Shown: positions 32,684 through 40,538, counted from the first letter of the stretch. The stretch is 60,382 bases of DNA from Aigarchaeota archaeon (GCA_025059745.1 JANXDH010000006.1:67343-127724); one strand, 5' to 3'. The notes: generated by a model from the sequence alone, not told the origin. Translations and numbers: made by a program.

Positions 32684-33489
32684 TTCGTGATGGACCTTAT
32701 CGTACCTATCTGTGTACCGTCCATCAGCGTCGCCTCTGCACTGAGAGGGTCGAACGCCCCAGACCTCAGCAGTGGGCTGATCCCCCTCGTCCCGCTTAGA
32801 CCCGAGACGCTCAACCCGGACAGGGCGTCGTTGAAGTGGGGGAGTATTATGAGTTTAATGTCACCGCTCAGACCGTCTAGGGATACGAGGGGCGCGTAAC
32901 CCGGCCTCTCTCTCAACTTCTCGGCCAGCCTCCTCTTCTCGGTCCTCAACTTCAGGAAGACGCGCCTCCTCAACTTGCTACCCTCGTCCTCCAAGGATAT
33001 AGTGGGGTGTGTATGTCCTATCAGTATGATCTTCTTTTCTAGAGACTGGGGCTGTGGCCACGTGTGACCGTGAAGCAACCAAACTTCTCCCAGACCAAAT
33101 CCCCGGCTCGATACGACCGAGGCTAGATCACCTACAAGCGAGTATATCCCCGCGTCGTGGTTCCCCGGGACGATGATGACCTCGTCGACACCTTCCCTCA
33201 CCCTCTGGACGAAATCCCTCACCTGTCTGCTCTCCCTCCAGCTCGTGCCAGCCACTCTGTGCTTGACGTCACCCAGTAGCACGAGATACTGAGCGCCGAC
33301 CTCGTCGATGATCTCCCTGATGGATGCGGCGATTCTCGGAGCCTGATATGGGACCCTTATACCCATCCTGAACAGCTCCTCCTCGTACCCGATGTGGAGG
33401 TCCGTAACTATGAGGTACCTCCTCCTCGAGTGGACCATTGCTAAGGCCGGCCTATCGGAGACTATCCGTATGTTTACTGACAATCTCAA
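32680..33489 (-). CDS. Calcineurin-like metallophosphoesterase, COG1407 type
   Basis: A 269-residue protein with the complete dinuclear metal motif set: VTDLHIG, LLGDVKH, VPGNHDAG and LLHGHTWP...IGHTHP. The family is the archaeal/bacterial predicted phosphoesterase often found with DNA repair ligases and helicases. Here its translationally coupled partner is a SWIM protein, and Top6A lies upstream 48 nt away on the same strand, so a DNA-repair or nucleic-acid role is plausible but inferred. The start is TTG 33489, with TTG 33483 as an alternative. Confidence 0.85.
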   Translation of the reverse strand: MRLSVNIRIVSDRPALAMVHSRRRYLIVTDLHIGYEEELFRMGIRVPYQAPRIAASIREIIDEVGAQYLVLLGDVKHRVAGTSWRESRQVRDFVQRVREGVDEVIIVPGNHDAGIYSLVGDLASVVSSRGFGLGEVWLLHGHTWPQPQSLEKKIILIGHTHPTISLEDEGSKLRRRVFLKLRTEKRRLAEKLRERPGYAPLVSLDGLSGDIKLIILPHFNDALSGLSVSGLSGTRGISPLLRSGAFDPLSAEATLMDGTQIGTIRSITK

Positions 33490-33537
33490 CGTTAAGAGTT
33501 CCTAAAGAGATAAAAAACTTATTGAGGGACCTCGAGT

Positions 33538-34644
33538 TCACCTCTTCTGAAGCTCCGAGATTCTTTCGGGGAGGAAGTCCTTCACGATGAACTCCAACCC
33601 GTACTTCGAGAACGCCTCGAGTTCAGCCTTACGCTTTATCTTCCAGAAGTGCTTCAGCTCCCTGACCCAGGGTTCTGACTGATACCTCGGATCGACCTCC
33701 AGTTCGCCCAGCCTCTTCATGTCCTGATCAGTCAGCTTCATCGCCGGCAACTTGTACTTCGTGATATCGGTCGCGTATACCCCTGCCCAGATAGAGTCCG
33801 GCACGTTGATCTCCTTTATATGGGCGGCGAGGGCGGACCCGTGGACGAGAACGCTGGCTATGTGAACCCCGTACGGATCAGCGTCTGTGAAGATGTAGAC
33901 CGGTAAGTTGAGCTCATCGTGGAGACGCCTTATGAGCTTCCTGCAGTTCCTCGGTGACTGACCGGCCGTGTGGATCAGTAGCGCCTTGAACTTCTTGTCA
34001 GCCCCCTCCTCCACGAACCTCGCGAAGACCGCGCCCTTCTCTATCACGAAGATCTGCTCCGCACCGCACCTTACGAACTCCGCGGTTGTCAGCGCAGGCC
34101 CTATCGCGAAGCCATCTGGGTGCGATGAGAGGTCGACCCTCCTCCCCCTGAAGCCAGGTACGGAGTACTCTATCACGAGATCGCCGAAGATGGACGCGCG
34201 TTCCTCTGGGAAGATCGAGAAGTCCTCCCTGGGGTGTCTTATTATGCTCTCGAGCTCCATGATGACGTCATCGCTCTCGCTCTGGTCCTCAAAGTCTATG
34301 CCCTCTCCGAGGCCGACGTAATATGTGTCCCTGAGAGTGGAGGTCTTCCCGCTCGTCATGAGCCTGTTCGCGAAGTGGGCGATCCATACCAGTTGAGTGA
34401 AGGGCCTGATGTGACGTATGTTCCCCAGTGACCTCTCGGATGATTTCTCACCCAAGACGTACTGCCTGAGTTCCTCATCGTAGACTATGTTCTTCGTGGA
34501 CCTGATAGGTATGTTGATCCGCGGCCACTCCTGATTCTGAATGCAGCGGACCACGTCCATCCCCAACTTCTTCATCATCCCTATTACCTCTGACCTTATC
34601 TGGTCAGATCTGTAGCCGTGAGACCTTTGACCGTCCTTGACCAT
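33538..34644 (-). CDS. top6A: DNA topoisomerase VI subunit A
   Basis: A 368-residue Spo11/Top6A protein. The 5Y-CAP winged-helix domain carries the strand-breaking Tyr in STLRDTYYVG (108-109). The Toprim domain has FVIEKGAVFARFVEEGADKKF and the metal-binding DADPYG. The archaeal end is complete, ending KYGLEFIVKDFLPERI. It needs the ATPase subunit Top6B to act, but no top6B is adjacent in this window, unlike the usual B-A pair. A TATA-like AAATTAAC is about 27 nt upstream of the ATG. Confidence 0.95.
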   Translation of the reverse strand: MVKDGQRSHGYRSDQIRSEVIGMMKKLGMDVVRCIQNQEWPRINIPIRSTKNIVYDEELRQYVLGEKSSERSLGNIRHIRPFTQLVWIAHFANRLMTSGKTSTLRDTYYVGLGEGIDFEDQSESDDVIMELESIIRHPREDFSIFPEERASIFGDLVIEYSVPGFRGRRVDLSSHPDGFAIGPALTTAEFVRCGAEQIFVIEKGAVFARFVEEGADKKFKALLIHTAGQSPRNCRKLIRRLHDELNLPVYIFTDADPYGVHIASVLVHGSALAAHIKEINVPDSIWAGVYATDITKYKLPAMKLTDQDMKRLGELEVDPRYQSEPWVRELKHFWKIKRKAELEAFSKYGLEFIVKDFLPERISELQKR

Positions 34645-34712
34645 TCTTGGTAAATGATGGAGTGCGGTTAATTTTTAGGTTATGCCGGATCGTTCCACTT
34701 GATAATATAAGC

Positions 34713-36173
34713 TCAACCTAGTAATGAGGTCGCAACCAGTCTTGAGGCTGAGAGGAATGGGGACGCGTATACCCCTATGGCTATCGAGAGGCCTGCCAGA
34801 GCTAGTAACGGAACCAACATAATTGGGCTGACCTCTTTCGCACCATCGATACCCTCGGCCTCCTTCTTCGAGAAGACTATCTGGATGACCCTGAGGTGGT
34901 ACATCGCCCCTATCAGGATGTTGAATATCATGATGGCTGCTGGGACGTAGTAGCCTATCTGGAAAGCCGCGTATAGGATTGTATACTCGCTGACGAAAAC
35001 GTTGAGTCCCGGCATGCCGGCGAGGCTGAAGGCACCTATAGCGTAGCACACCCCAGAGACGGGCATCTTGCGCGCCACACCTGAGAGCTTGCTGAGCTCG
35101 CGGACCCCCAGAGTGTGAATGAAGCAGCCCGCAGCGAGGAAGAGGAGGGCCTTGGAGACCGCGTGATTGAGGACGTGGAGGAGACCTCCCGTAAAGGCCA
35201 GCTCGGTATGCAGCCCTATCGCGAAGACTATGTAGCCTATGTTCGCGACGCTACTGAAGGCCAGTAGTCTCTTGATGTCGTCCTGCATCAGGGCCAATAA
35301 ATTACCTATGGTCATCGTGAGCAGCGCGAGTGAGAGGATGATGAAGCTCCACCCGTAAGCGGTCTCCGGGAACATAGTGGAGAAGAGCCTGAACATGAAG
35401 AATATGCCGGTCTTTATCACTACGCCCGACAGGATCGCGCTGACGGGGCTGGGCGCTGCTGGATGCGCGTCGGGTAACCACGAGTGGAACGGTGCCATGG
35501 CGGAGTTCACTCCTAACCCGCCGATTATCAGGACCATGGCTACGGTGCTCCACATCTCATTGGATACGGGAGGCCCGTTCATCACCTTAGATAGGGTCTC
35601 GAAGTTGAGGTCACCCACCATACCGTAGATCAACGAGATGCCGAAGAGGATGGCTGCAGATCCGGTGGAGCTCATGATGAGGTACTTGAGTGACGCCTCA
35701 ACCGATTCCCACCGTTTGTAGTTGAAGGCGACGAGAAGGTAGGACGAGATGCTCATGACCTCCCAGAATACGAAGAACGTCACGAAGTCACCCGAGGAGA
35801 AGACGCCGACCATTCCGACCCCAAGGAAGAGGAGTAGGATGAAGTACTCCGGCATTCTCTCGTGAACGTACCTGAGAGAGTACACAGCAGCGACTGCGAT
35901 GACCCCCAAAGAGATAGTTGAGAGGTAGACTGAGATCTGGTCTATCAAGAGCACAGATGCCGGTAACTGAGAGGGCGTTATCTGGATGGTCGATGATTCA
36001 ATTAACATGCCGTACGCCAGGAAGGTCCCGCTAGCCAGTACTGCCGACGCGTAGAGCCCGCTTATGATCTGTCGCCTGAGAGCCCTACTTATCAACGATA
36101 CTGCTATCGACACAACGCTCGCAGGGAGTAAAAAGTTCAAGATGGGGCCGAGATCGACGGGCATATTTTTCAT
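34713..36173 (-). CDS. Complex I/Mrp antiporter-type membrane subunit (NuoN/NuoM/MrpD family)
   Basis: A 486-residue protein with about 14 membrane helices and the proton-antiporter M domain. FVFWEVMSISSYLLVAF has the key membrane Glu of TM5. SMAPFHSWLPDAHPAAPSPVSAILSGVVIKTG has the Lys-bearing TM7-8 region, and LLHVLNHAVSKALLFL follows. It pumps protons or sodium as part of a respiratory complex I, hydrogenase or Mrp-type assembly. Family motifs do not separate N, M and D subtypes for me. It is isolated: the only other complex I gene here is a D subunit 4 kb away on the same strand, with an ABC transporter between. Confidence 0.8.
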   Translation of the reverse strand: MKNMPVDLGPILNFLLPASVVSIAVSLISRALRRQIISGLYASAVLASGTFLAYGMLIESSTIQITPSQLPASVLLIDQISVYLSTISLGVIAVAAVYSLRYVHERMPEYFILLLFLGVGMVGVFSSGDFVTFFVFWEVMSISSYLLVAFNYKRWESVEASLKYLIMSSTGSAAILFGISLIYGMVGDLNFETLSKVMNGPPVSNEMWSTVAMVLIIGGLGVNSAMAPFHSWLPDAHPAAPSPVSAILSGVVIKTGIFFMFRLFSTMFPETAYGWSFIILSLALLTMTIGNLLALMQDDIKRLLAFSSVANIGYIVFAIGLHTELAFTGGLLHVLNHAVSKALLFLAAGCFIHTLGVRELSKLSGVARKMPVSGVCYAIGAFSLAGMPGLNVFVSEYTILYAAFQIGYYVPAAIMIFNILIGAMYHLRVIQIVFSKKEAEGIDGAKEVSPIMLVPLLALAGLSIAIGVYASPFLSASRLVATSLLG

Positions 36174-36278
36174 GTCTCCATTTATGAGGTCAGTAATAAC
36201 CTTGACTAAATTGGTGTGGGATATAATTAACTCAGTATGCGCTCGACTGTGAAAGTATTAGACTCTTAAGCTGCATCG

Positions 36279-36302
36279 TAATATGTTAATATGTTAGTAT
36301 GA
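36279..36302 (+). repeat. Three tandem 8-nt AT-rich units before the ABC ATPase gene
   Basis: TAATATGT, TAATATGT and TAGTATGA follow one another directly, ending 20 nt before ATG 36323. The region also serves as the only TATA-like element for the gene, so the repeat may simply be the promoter or may bind a regulator. Confidence 0.45.
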
Positions 36303-36322
36303 CCGGATCTAATCGGTAGGAG

Positions 36323-37081
36323 ATGCCGGAGATCGTAGTGCAAGGACTAACCAAGACCTTCATCCACAAGACCACCGGACAGAAAGTAACCGCCATCGAG
36401 AGACTTGATTTCGAGATAGGCGAGGGTGAGATAGTCGGTATAGTCGGCAAGACAGGTTGTGGGAAGTCTACCTTTCTCAGCATTCTGTTGGGAGTTGAGA
36501 GACCGACCGAGGGCCGCGTTCTTGTGGACGGAAAAGAGCCGTACAGAGACTTTTACTACTTCAAGGGCAAGATATCAGCGATCTTCCAACAGGACTTACT
36601 CCTTCCCTGGAGGACTGCGATAGAGAACGTCAAGTTAGGACTCGAGATACTGAATTACCCGAAGGAGAAACAGATAGATATATCGAAGGCTTGGTTGGCA
36701 AAGGTCGGCCTAGAGAAGTTCTTGAACTCCTATCCTGGAGAACTATCCGGGGGTATGAGACAAAGGGTGGCCATCGCAAGGGCCTTTGCCATAAACCCCG
36801 AGATTATACTGGCCGATGAGGCCTTCGGACACCTAGACGTCGTAACGGCCACTACTCTGAGGGAGGACTTCAACAGGCTAGTTAGGGAGCAGAAGAAGAC
36901 CGCTGTAATCGTCACCCACCAACTCGACGAGGCCGTGGACATGGTCGATAGGGTACTGGTGTTTGGCAGACCCGCTAGGTTGGTGGCAGATCTACAAGTA
37001 CCAAACGGTGCAAAACAGTCTATATCGGAGAAAAAGGAGTTCGTGGAACGTTTACATAATCTCATTGAGAATAGCGGTTAG
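36323..37081 (+). CDS. NitT/TauT-type ABC transporter ATP-binding protein
   Basis: A 252-residue ABC ATPase. Walker A is GKTGCGKSTFLSIL, the Q-loop FQQDLLLPWRTAIENV, the signature LSGGMRQRVAIARAF, Walker B IILADEAFGHLD and the H-loop VTHQLDEA. The LLPWRTAIENV segment is typical of the SsuB/TauB/NrtD group. GGTAGGAG abuts the ATG. The permease and binding protein of the same type lie convergently on the other strand and overlap its 3' end by 4 nt, so the ATPase is not cotranscribed with them. The tail SEKKEFVERLHNLIENSG is normal. Confidence 0.92.
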   Translation: MPEIVVQGLTKTFIHKTTGQKVTAIERLDFEIGEGEIVGIVGKTGCGKSTFLSILLGVERPTEGRVLVDGKEPYRDFYYFKGKISAIFQQDLLLPWRTAIENVKLGLEILNYPKEKQIDISKAWLAKVGLEKFLNSYPGELSGGMRQRVAIARAFAINPEIILADEAFGHLDVVTATTLREDFNRLVREQKKTAVIVTHQLDEAVDMVDRVLVFGRPARLVADLQVPNGAKQSISEKKEFVERLHNLIENSG

Positions 37082-37839
37082 CCAGTAGGCGCCAACCTCC
37101 AACCCAAGAACCTCGACTCAGCCCTGCCTATAACGTACTCCAGCATGAGAGCGATTCCGACTAGGACGAGTGTCCACGCGATTATACCGCCCATGTTGAA
37201 GGTGGACTGATTGACGAACATCATGTATCCTATGCCTGTCGTAGCTCCGACCAGTTCAGCGATCAGCACCACCCTCACGCTCAGTCCTATCGCGGCCTTC
37301 CATGCAGTGAGCACGTTAGGTATAACAGAGGGGAGGATTAGTTTCATGAACAATTGGCGTCTGGTCGGCCTAAACGAGTAGACCATAGTATAGGGCTCCC
37401 TCGGTATACCCTTCACACCATCGAGCGTGTTATATACGAAGATGGGGAGGTTGATCATCATCAGTATGGTGATTATCCTAGCCTCGGTCTCCGCCAGCCA
37501 GATTATAATGATGAGTATCCAGCTGAGGGCTGGTATTCCGTTGATGAAGTGAACCAGCGGGATGACCCTGCTCTCTACCCTCCTGAAGATGCCCATCAGT
37601 ATCCCTAGTATGAAGCCTACGGAGAAGGCCACAACAAGGCCGATGAGGACCCTGTATAGTGTGGAGATTAGATGGGGATACTGTCTAGTCAGCGCTATCA
37701 TTATCTCGTTGAAGATCCGATCGAGGGGTGGGACTAGATAATACGGCATGAAATTGCTCGATAACTGCCATAAGAGGGCCAAAATAATGAACGTGGTTAC
37801 GGTTGCCTCGATCTTCCTGAGGTTTTTCCACTCGGCCAA
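37078..37839 (-). CDS. NitT/TauT-type ABC transporter permease
   Basis: A 253-residue permease with six membrane helices and the EAA-type loop YTMVYSFRPTRRQLFMKLILPSVIPNVLTAWKAAIGLS that docks the ATPase. The end VIGRAESRFLGWRL is characteristic of the SsuC/TauC family. It follows the binding-protein gene with a 15-nt gap on the same strand. Its last 4 nt overlap the convergent ATPase gene, an unusual arrangement for partners of a single transporter. Confidence 0.92.
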   Translation of the reverse strand: MAEWKNLRKIEATVTTFIILALLWQLSSNFMPYYLVPPLDRIFNEIMIALTRQYPHLISTLYRVLIGLVVAFSVGFILGILMGIFRRVESRVIPLVHFINGIPALSWILIIIIWLAETEARIITILMMINLPIFVYNTLDGVKGIPREPYTMVYSFRPTRRQLFMKLILPSVIPNVLTAWKAAIGLSVRVVLIAELVGATTGIGYMMFVNQSTFNMGGIIAWTLVLVGIALMLEYVIGRAESRFLGWRLAPTG

Positions 37840-37854
37840 CTTAGTCTCCCTGTT

Positions 37855-38982
37855 TTAAGGCGATGCTCTTATACCCGTGTAGAAGAACGCGTCGTCAGGA
37901 ACTCTCTCTACGAATCCTAGCCGGTTAGTCTCAGTCAATAGTTTGAGTATCGAGTCTTTCTCCATGTGTGCCGGTTTAACGAGGAACCTCAACCTGTCCT
38001 TCTCGAAGGCGTCTCTTAGTATGTCCTCTGCGACTCCGGTACGCCTACTGATGATCTTGAGTGCCTCCTCCGGGAAGTCCATTATGAACTTGGCGGCGTC
38101 TCTATGGGCCAGGTATACCCTCTCGACTATGGCAGGTTGGGTTCTCAAGACCTCGTCCCATGCAGCTATCCCCAGTAGGAAGTGGTACTTCGTGCCAGTT
38201 CTCTCTCTCCATACCTGCTCTAACTGCTGTATAGTGAATAGAGACACATACTTTCTCGGGTCCTGCATCTCCAACCTAGAGGGGACGGTCTCCCATCCGA
38301 TACCTGCTACCGCCCTACCCGTTGGTGCGGTTAACTCAGTTACAACCGCTGCGTGCTCAAAGTTTTGGAACTGAATCCTTGCCAAGTCCGCGCCCAACCA
38401 CCGCATATATACCTGCATGGCTCTAGTGTTCTCAGCTGCCAGCGGTCCTGCGACGAGCTTGCCCTCTAGATCTCTTACGGTATTAACGTCAGGGGCTCTC
38501 TCCTTGTTGATTATGAGTGCTGTCCCGAAGAGCGTCAACGTCGCAAAGACCTTCGCGGGGACTCCCCTCGCGTACATGTTCGCGAAGGTCATGAAACCTC
38601 CATGACCTATCTTGTACCTACCGGCTGTGAAGTCGTTGTAGAGTGCCGCGGTACCAGGTTGGAATACCCATTCTATCTCTATGCCGTACTTCCTGTCGAG
38701 GCCTAGCTCTTGTATTATTAGGGCGGGCCAGGAACCCTGCGACGGGGGTGCTAAAAGTCCTACAGCGATCTTAGTCAGATTCGCCGCTGGCGTCGCGGTA
38801 ACGGTAACGGGCACGGTTCTCGTGGTAACGACTGTAGTGGTTACCGTCCTAGCTCCGCCTGGACCAGTTACCGTCGTTGTGACCGTCACCGGACCTACAG
38901 AAGTCACGTATACCCCGAAGACTGAGCCCACTATCAGTAACGCCACTATAGCGATCACCATACCAACCTTGTAGTTCGCCAC
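37855..38982 (-). CDS. NMT1/SsuA-like solute-binding protein
   Basis: A 375-residue protein. An N-terminal membrane helix (VGMVIAIVALLIVGSVFGVYV) is followed by a Thr/Val-rich linker of about 35 residues (VTTTVVTTRTVPVTVTA). The NMT1/SsuA-type fold starts at KIAVGLLAPPSQGSWPALIIQELGLDRKYGIEIEWVFQPG, with FAGRYKIGHGGFMTF-like contact loops. The family carries sulfonates, nitrate-like anions, taurine or thiamine precursors; the ligand cannot be chosen from sequence. GTG 38982 is preceded by AGGTGAT. The permease gene follows directly. Confidence 0.88.
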   Translation of the reverse strand: MANYKVGMVIAIVALLIVGSVFGVYVTSVGPVTVTTTVTGPGGARTVTTTVVTTRTVPVTVTATPAANLTKIAVGLLAPPSQGSWPALIIQELGLDRKYGIEIEWVFQPGTAALYNDFTAGRYKIGHGGFMTFANMYARGVPAKVFATLTLFGTALIINKERAPDVNTVRDLEGKLVAGPLAAENTRAMQVYMRWLGADLARIQFQNFEHAAVVTELTAPTGRAVAGIGWETVPSRLEMQDPRKYVSLFTIQQLEQVWRERTGTKYHFLLGIAAWDEVLRTQPAIVERVYLAHRDAAKFIMDFPEEALKIISRRTGVAEDILRDAFEKDRLRFLVKPAHMEKDSILKLLTETNRLGFVERVPDDAFFYTGIRASP

Positions 38983-39019
38983 TTTTCAATCACCTGTGAA
39001 CATATTCTCGAACTTCTTG

Positions 39020-39030
39020 TATATATATTT
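39020..39030 (-). promoter_or_regulatory. TATA box for the binding protein-permease unit
   Basis: AAATATATATA on the minus strand about 38 nt before GTG 38982, predicting a leader of 10-15 nt containing the Shine-Dalgarno-like AGGTGAT. Confidence 0.5.
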
Positions 39031-39074
39031 TGCTTTTACATTTTGGTTTGACTAATTTTGTAGACCAAAACATA

Positions 39075-39521
39075 TCATGCGTAAGTGTACATGCTCTTCA
39101 CTTGGAAGTCGCTAGGTACGGCTCCGATCCTCTTGTAATACTTGAGCAACCGGTGTATCTTCGCCTCGACGAGTTGGAGCTTGTGGCGATTGTACCTGTC
39201 GGACCTGTTCTTGGCTAAGTGTATATGCATCCTCCTGGCCCTCTCGATCAGATTCGCTAAATCCTCTGGGACCTCGGGCGCTAGATTATTATCCTTCAGT
39301 AACTTCAGGAGCCTCTTTCCAGTCGAGGACCGGACGAGCGGCACCCCGTAGGAGTCCCTCAGCACGGTGCCGATCATGCTAGGCCTCATGCCCTCCTTCG
39401 CCATCTTGATCACTAGGTTCTCCACCTCGTCCGGAGCTAGCGGTACCCATGGCGGAGGGGTCTTACTCAGAGGCCTTATGGACTGCGATCTGCCTCTCTT
39501 CCTTGAGTGCATTCTAGCCAT
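39075..39521 (-). CDS. rps15: Small ribosomal subunit protein S15
   Basis: Archaeal/eukaryal-type S15 (S13e family), 148 residues from ATG 39521. It has the typical start MARMHSRKRGRSQS, the N-terminal extension with PPPWVPLAPDEVENLVIKMAKEGMRPSMIGTVLRDSYGVP, and the S15 core HLAKNRSDRYNRHKLQLVEAKIHRLLKYYKRIG. I reject a start 15 codons upstream because a strong Shine-Dalgarno site lies just before ATG 39521. It is the last gene of the nuoD-ubl-Cgi121-rps15 run, and a TATA-like element within the 46-nt gap may give it an extra promoter. Confidence 0.96.
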   Translation of the reverse strand: MARMHSRKRGRSQSIRPLSKTPPPWVPLAPDEVENLVIKMAKEGMRPSMIGTVLRDSYGVPLVRSSTGKRLLKLLKDNNLAPEVPEDLANLIERARRMHIHLAKNRSDRYNRHKLQLVEAKIHRLLKYYKRIGAVPSDFQVKSMYTYA

Positions 39522-39523
39522 GT

Positions 39524-39532
39524 CCTCCTTCC
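39524..39532 (-). promoter_or_regulatory. Shine-Dalgarno site of rps15
   Basis: GGAAGGAGG on the minus strand, 2 nt before ATG 39521. It decides the S15 start. A TATA-like TTTATAAT at 39553-39560 lies upstream and could drive a short leader carrying this site. Confidence 0.6.
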
Positions 39533-39567
39533 TTATGACTCGAGGGAACTTAATTATAAACTTCACA

Positions 39568-40095
39568 TCAAGCGAGGCCCGATAGCGCGATCCTCTGGAC
39601 CAGGTCGGATACCTCGTCCCCTTTACATCTCCTACCTCCTAACCCGTAGAGGTCTCTCACGAAAGTCCGGTCACCGAGCACATCTATCCTTGTCACGTTA
39701 CCCGAGAAGGATTGATAGGCGACTCGTTCACAGATGCGACAAGGCACTTCTCCCCTACGGAGTATAGCGATGGTAACGTTCCTATGACTTGGCGTAACAC
39801 CTATTTTCCTTATCGCATCGGCGATCTGAGTCGACCCGCTCATCTTCAACAGGAACTCTACCCCGAGACGTCTGGCCCTAGAAGTGCCCGCAAGAAAAGA
39901 GTTGACGGCCGACATGAAGGCCGCGATCACCTGAAGATCTCTCACGACGCACTTGGGGTCGAAGGCCTGTAACTCCTCGTCGACCTCCGGTACGTACGAG
40001 TTTAATCCCTCCAGTGGGTCTCTCTTAACGTCCGTGAGAGTGAACGCGCAGAGCTGGTACCCGCGGTACCTAGACGTGAGAATTAATTCCTCCAT
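39568..40095 (-). CDS. cgi121: KEOPS complex subunit Cgi121
   Basis: A 175-residue protein. The central helices VIAAFMSAVNSFLAGTSRARRLGVEFLLKMSGSTQIADAIRKIGVTP-type sequence matches the Cgi121/TPRKB core (ALxF...R.R.L..E.L..LSG..QI..AI...G). The subunit binds Bud32 and the CCA end of tRNA in the KEOPS complex that makes t6A37. The C-terminal 50 residues contain a CRIC pair and are less conserved. Its ATG lies inside the 3' end of the ubiquitin-like gene (26-nt overlap), so its translation is coupled. The Kae1, Bud32 and Pcc1 genes are not in the window. Confidence 0.75.
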   Translation of the reverse strand: MEELILTSRYRGYQLCAFTLTDVKRDPLEGLNSYVPEVDEELQAFDPKCVVRDLQVIAAFMSAVNSFLAGTSRARRLGVEFLLKMSGSTQIADAIRKIGVTPSHRNVTIAILRRGEVPCRICERVAYQSFSGNVTRIDVLGDRTFVRDLYGLGGRRCKGDEVSDLVQRIALSGLA

Positions 40096-40351
40096 GGATC
40101 ATCGGCACCAACGCTATCCTATCAGAGTCCGATACGAGGATCTCGTAGTTATAGACGGTCCTAGCGTCTACGTCATTGACCAGTATCATTACGTTCGGTT
40201 TTATTGATCCGTACTCGTCCAGCAGTTGCTCTCTCAGGGGAGACGGGAGCGCCTTCAGGAGGTCCTTCAACGACACCTTACCGTCCACCCTCACCTCTAT
40301 TGACGTCGCCTTCAGCTCGTACCTCAGGTGACCGAACAGTTCTATCTTCAT
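40070..40351 (-). CDS. MoaD/ThiS/ubiquitin-like beta-grasp protein with extended C terminus
   Basis: A 93-residue protein with the beta-grasp pattern of MoaD: KIELFGHLRYELKA, VSLKDLLKALPSPL, VMILVNDVDARTVYNYEILVSDSDRIALVPMIHGG. The expected terminal Gly-Gly is at residues 87-88 but is followed by five more residues, INSHV. In MoaD, ThiS and archaeal SAMPs the Gly-Gly is the very end and is adenylated. This one would need trimming, as eukaryotic ubiquitin precursors do, or may act unprocessed. No E1-like or JAMM gene is adjacent. The tail sits exactly in the 26-nt overlap with the Cgi121 gene. Confidence 0.8.
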   Translation of the reverse strand: MKIELFGHLRYELKATSIEVRVDGKVSLKDLLKALPSPLREQLLDEYGSIKPNVMILVNDVDARTVYNYEILVSDSDRIALVPMIHGGINSHV

Positions 40352-40355
40352 CGAC

Positions 40356-40538
40356 CTACACCTCAGTGAGGTTCATGGTCTTCATAGAGCGCCTGGGCCC
40401 TCCGTACAGGTCGGTCTCATCATCGAGTATAATCGCGTCCCCGTCTGATATTAGCGTTTTCCTCGTTAGAAAGACCTTATCATCTGTCCCATTCGACGGG
40501 CCAGTAGTTGTTGCCCCAGTAGACGACGGGGATGTCCG
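40356..40538 (-). other. Open frame without start codon after nuoD, coding-like in its second half
   Basis: A 60-codon open frame ends at TAG 40356-40358, 4 nt before the ubiquitin-like ATG. It overlaps the nuoD 3' end in another frame. Its downstream 40 codons read KVFLTRKTLISDGDAIIL then DDETDLYGGPRRSMKTMNLTEV, with neighbour-like codon use. There is no ATG, GTG or TTG until MKTMNLTEV, only ATA/ATT/CTG. It could be a small protein with a rare start, a frameshifted extension of NuoD, or chance. The 124-nt gap between nuoD and the next gene has no other content. Confidence 0.3.

Noticed and set aside
39522-39566. A 15-codon upstream extension of S15
   Set aside because: The Shine-Dalgarno site GGAAGGAGG sits inside it, immediately before the canonical MARMHSRKRG start.
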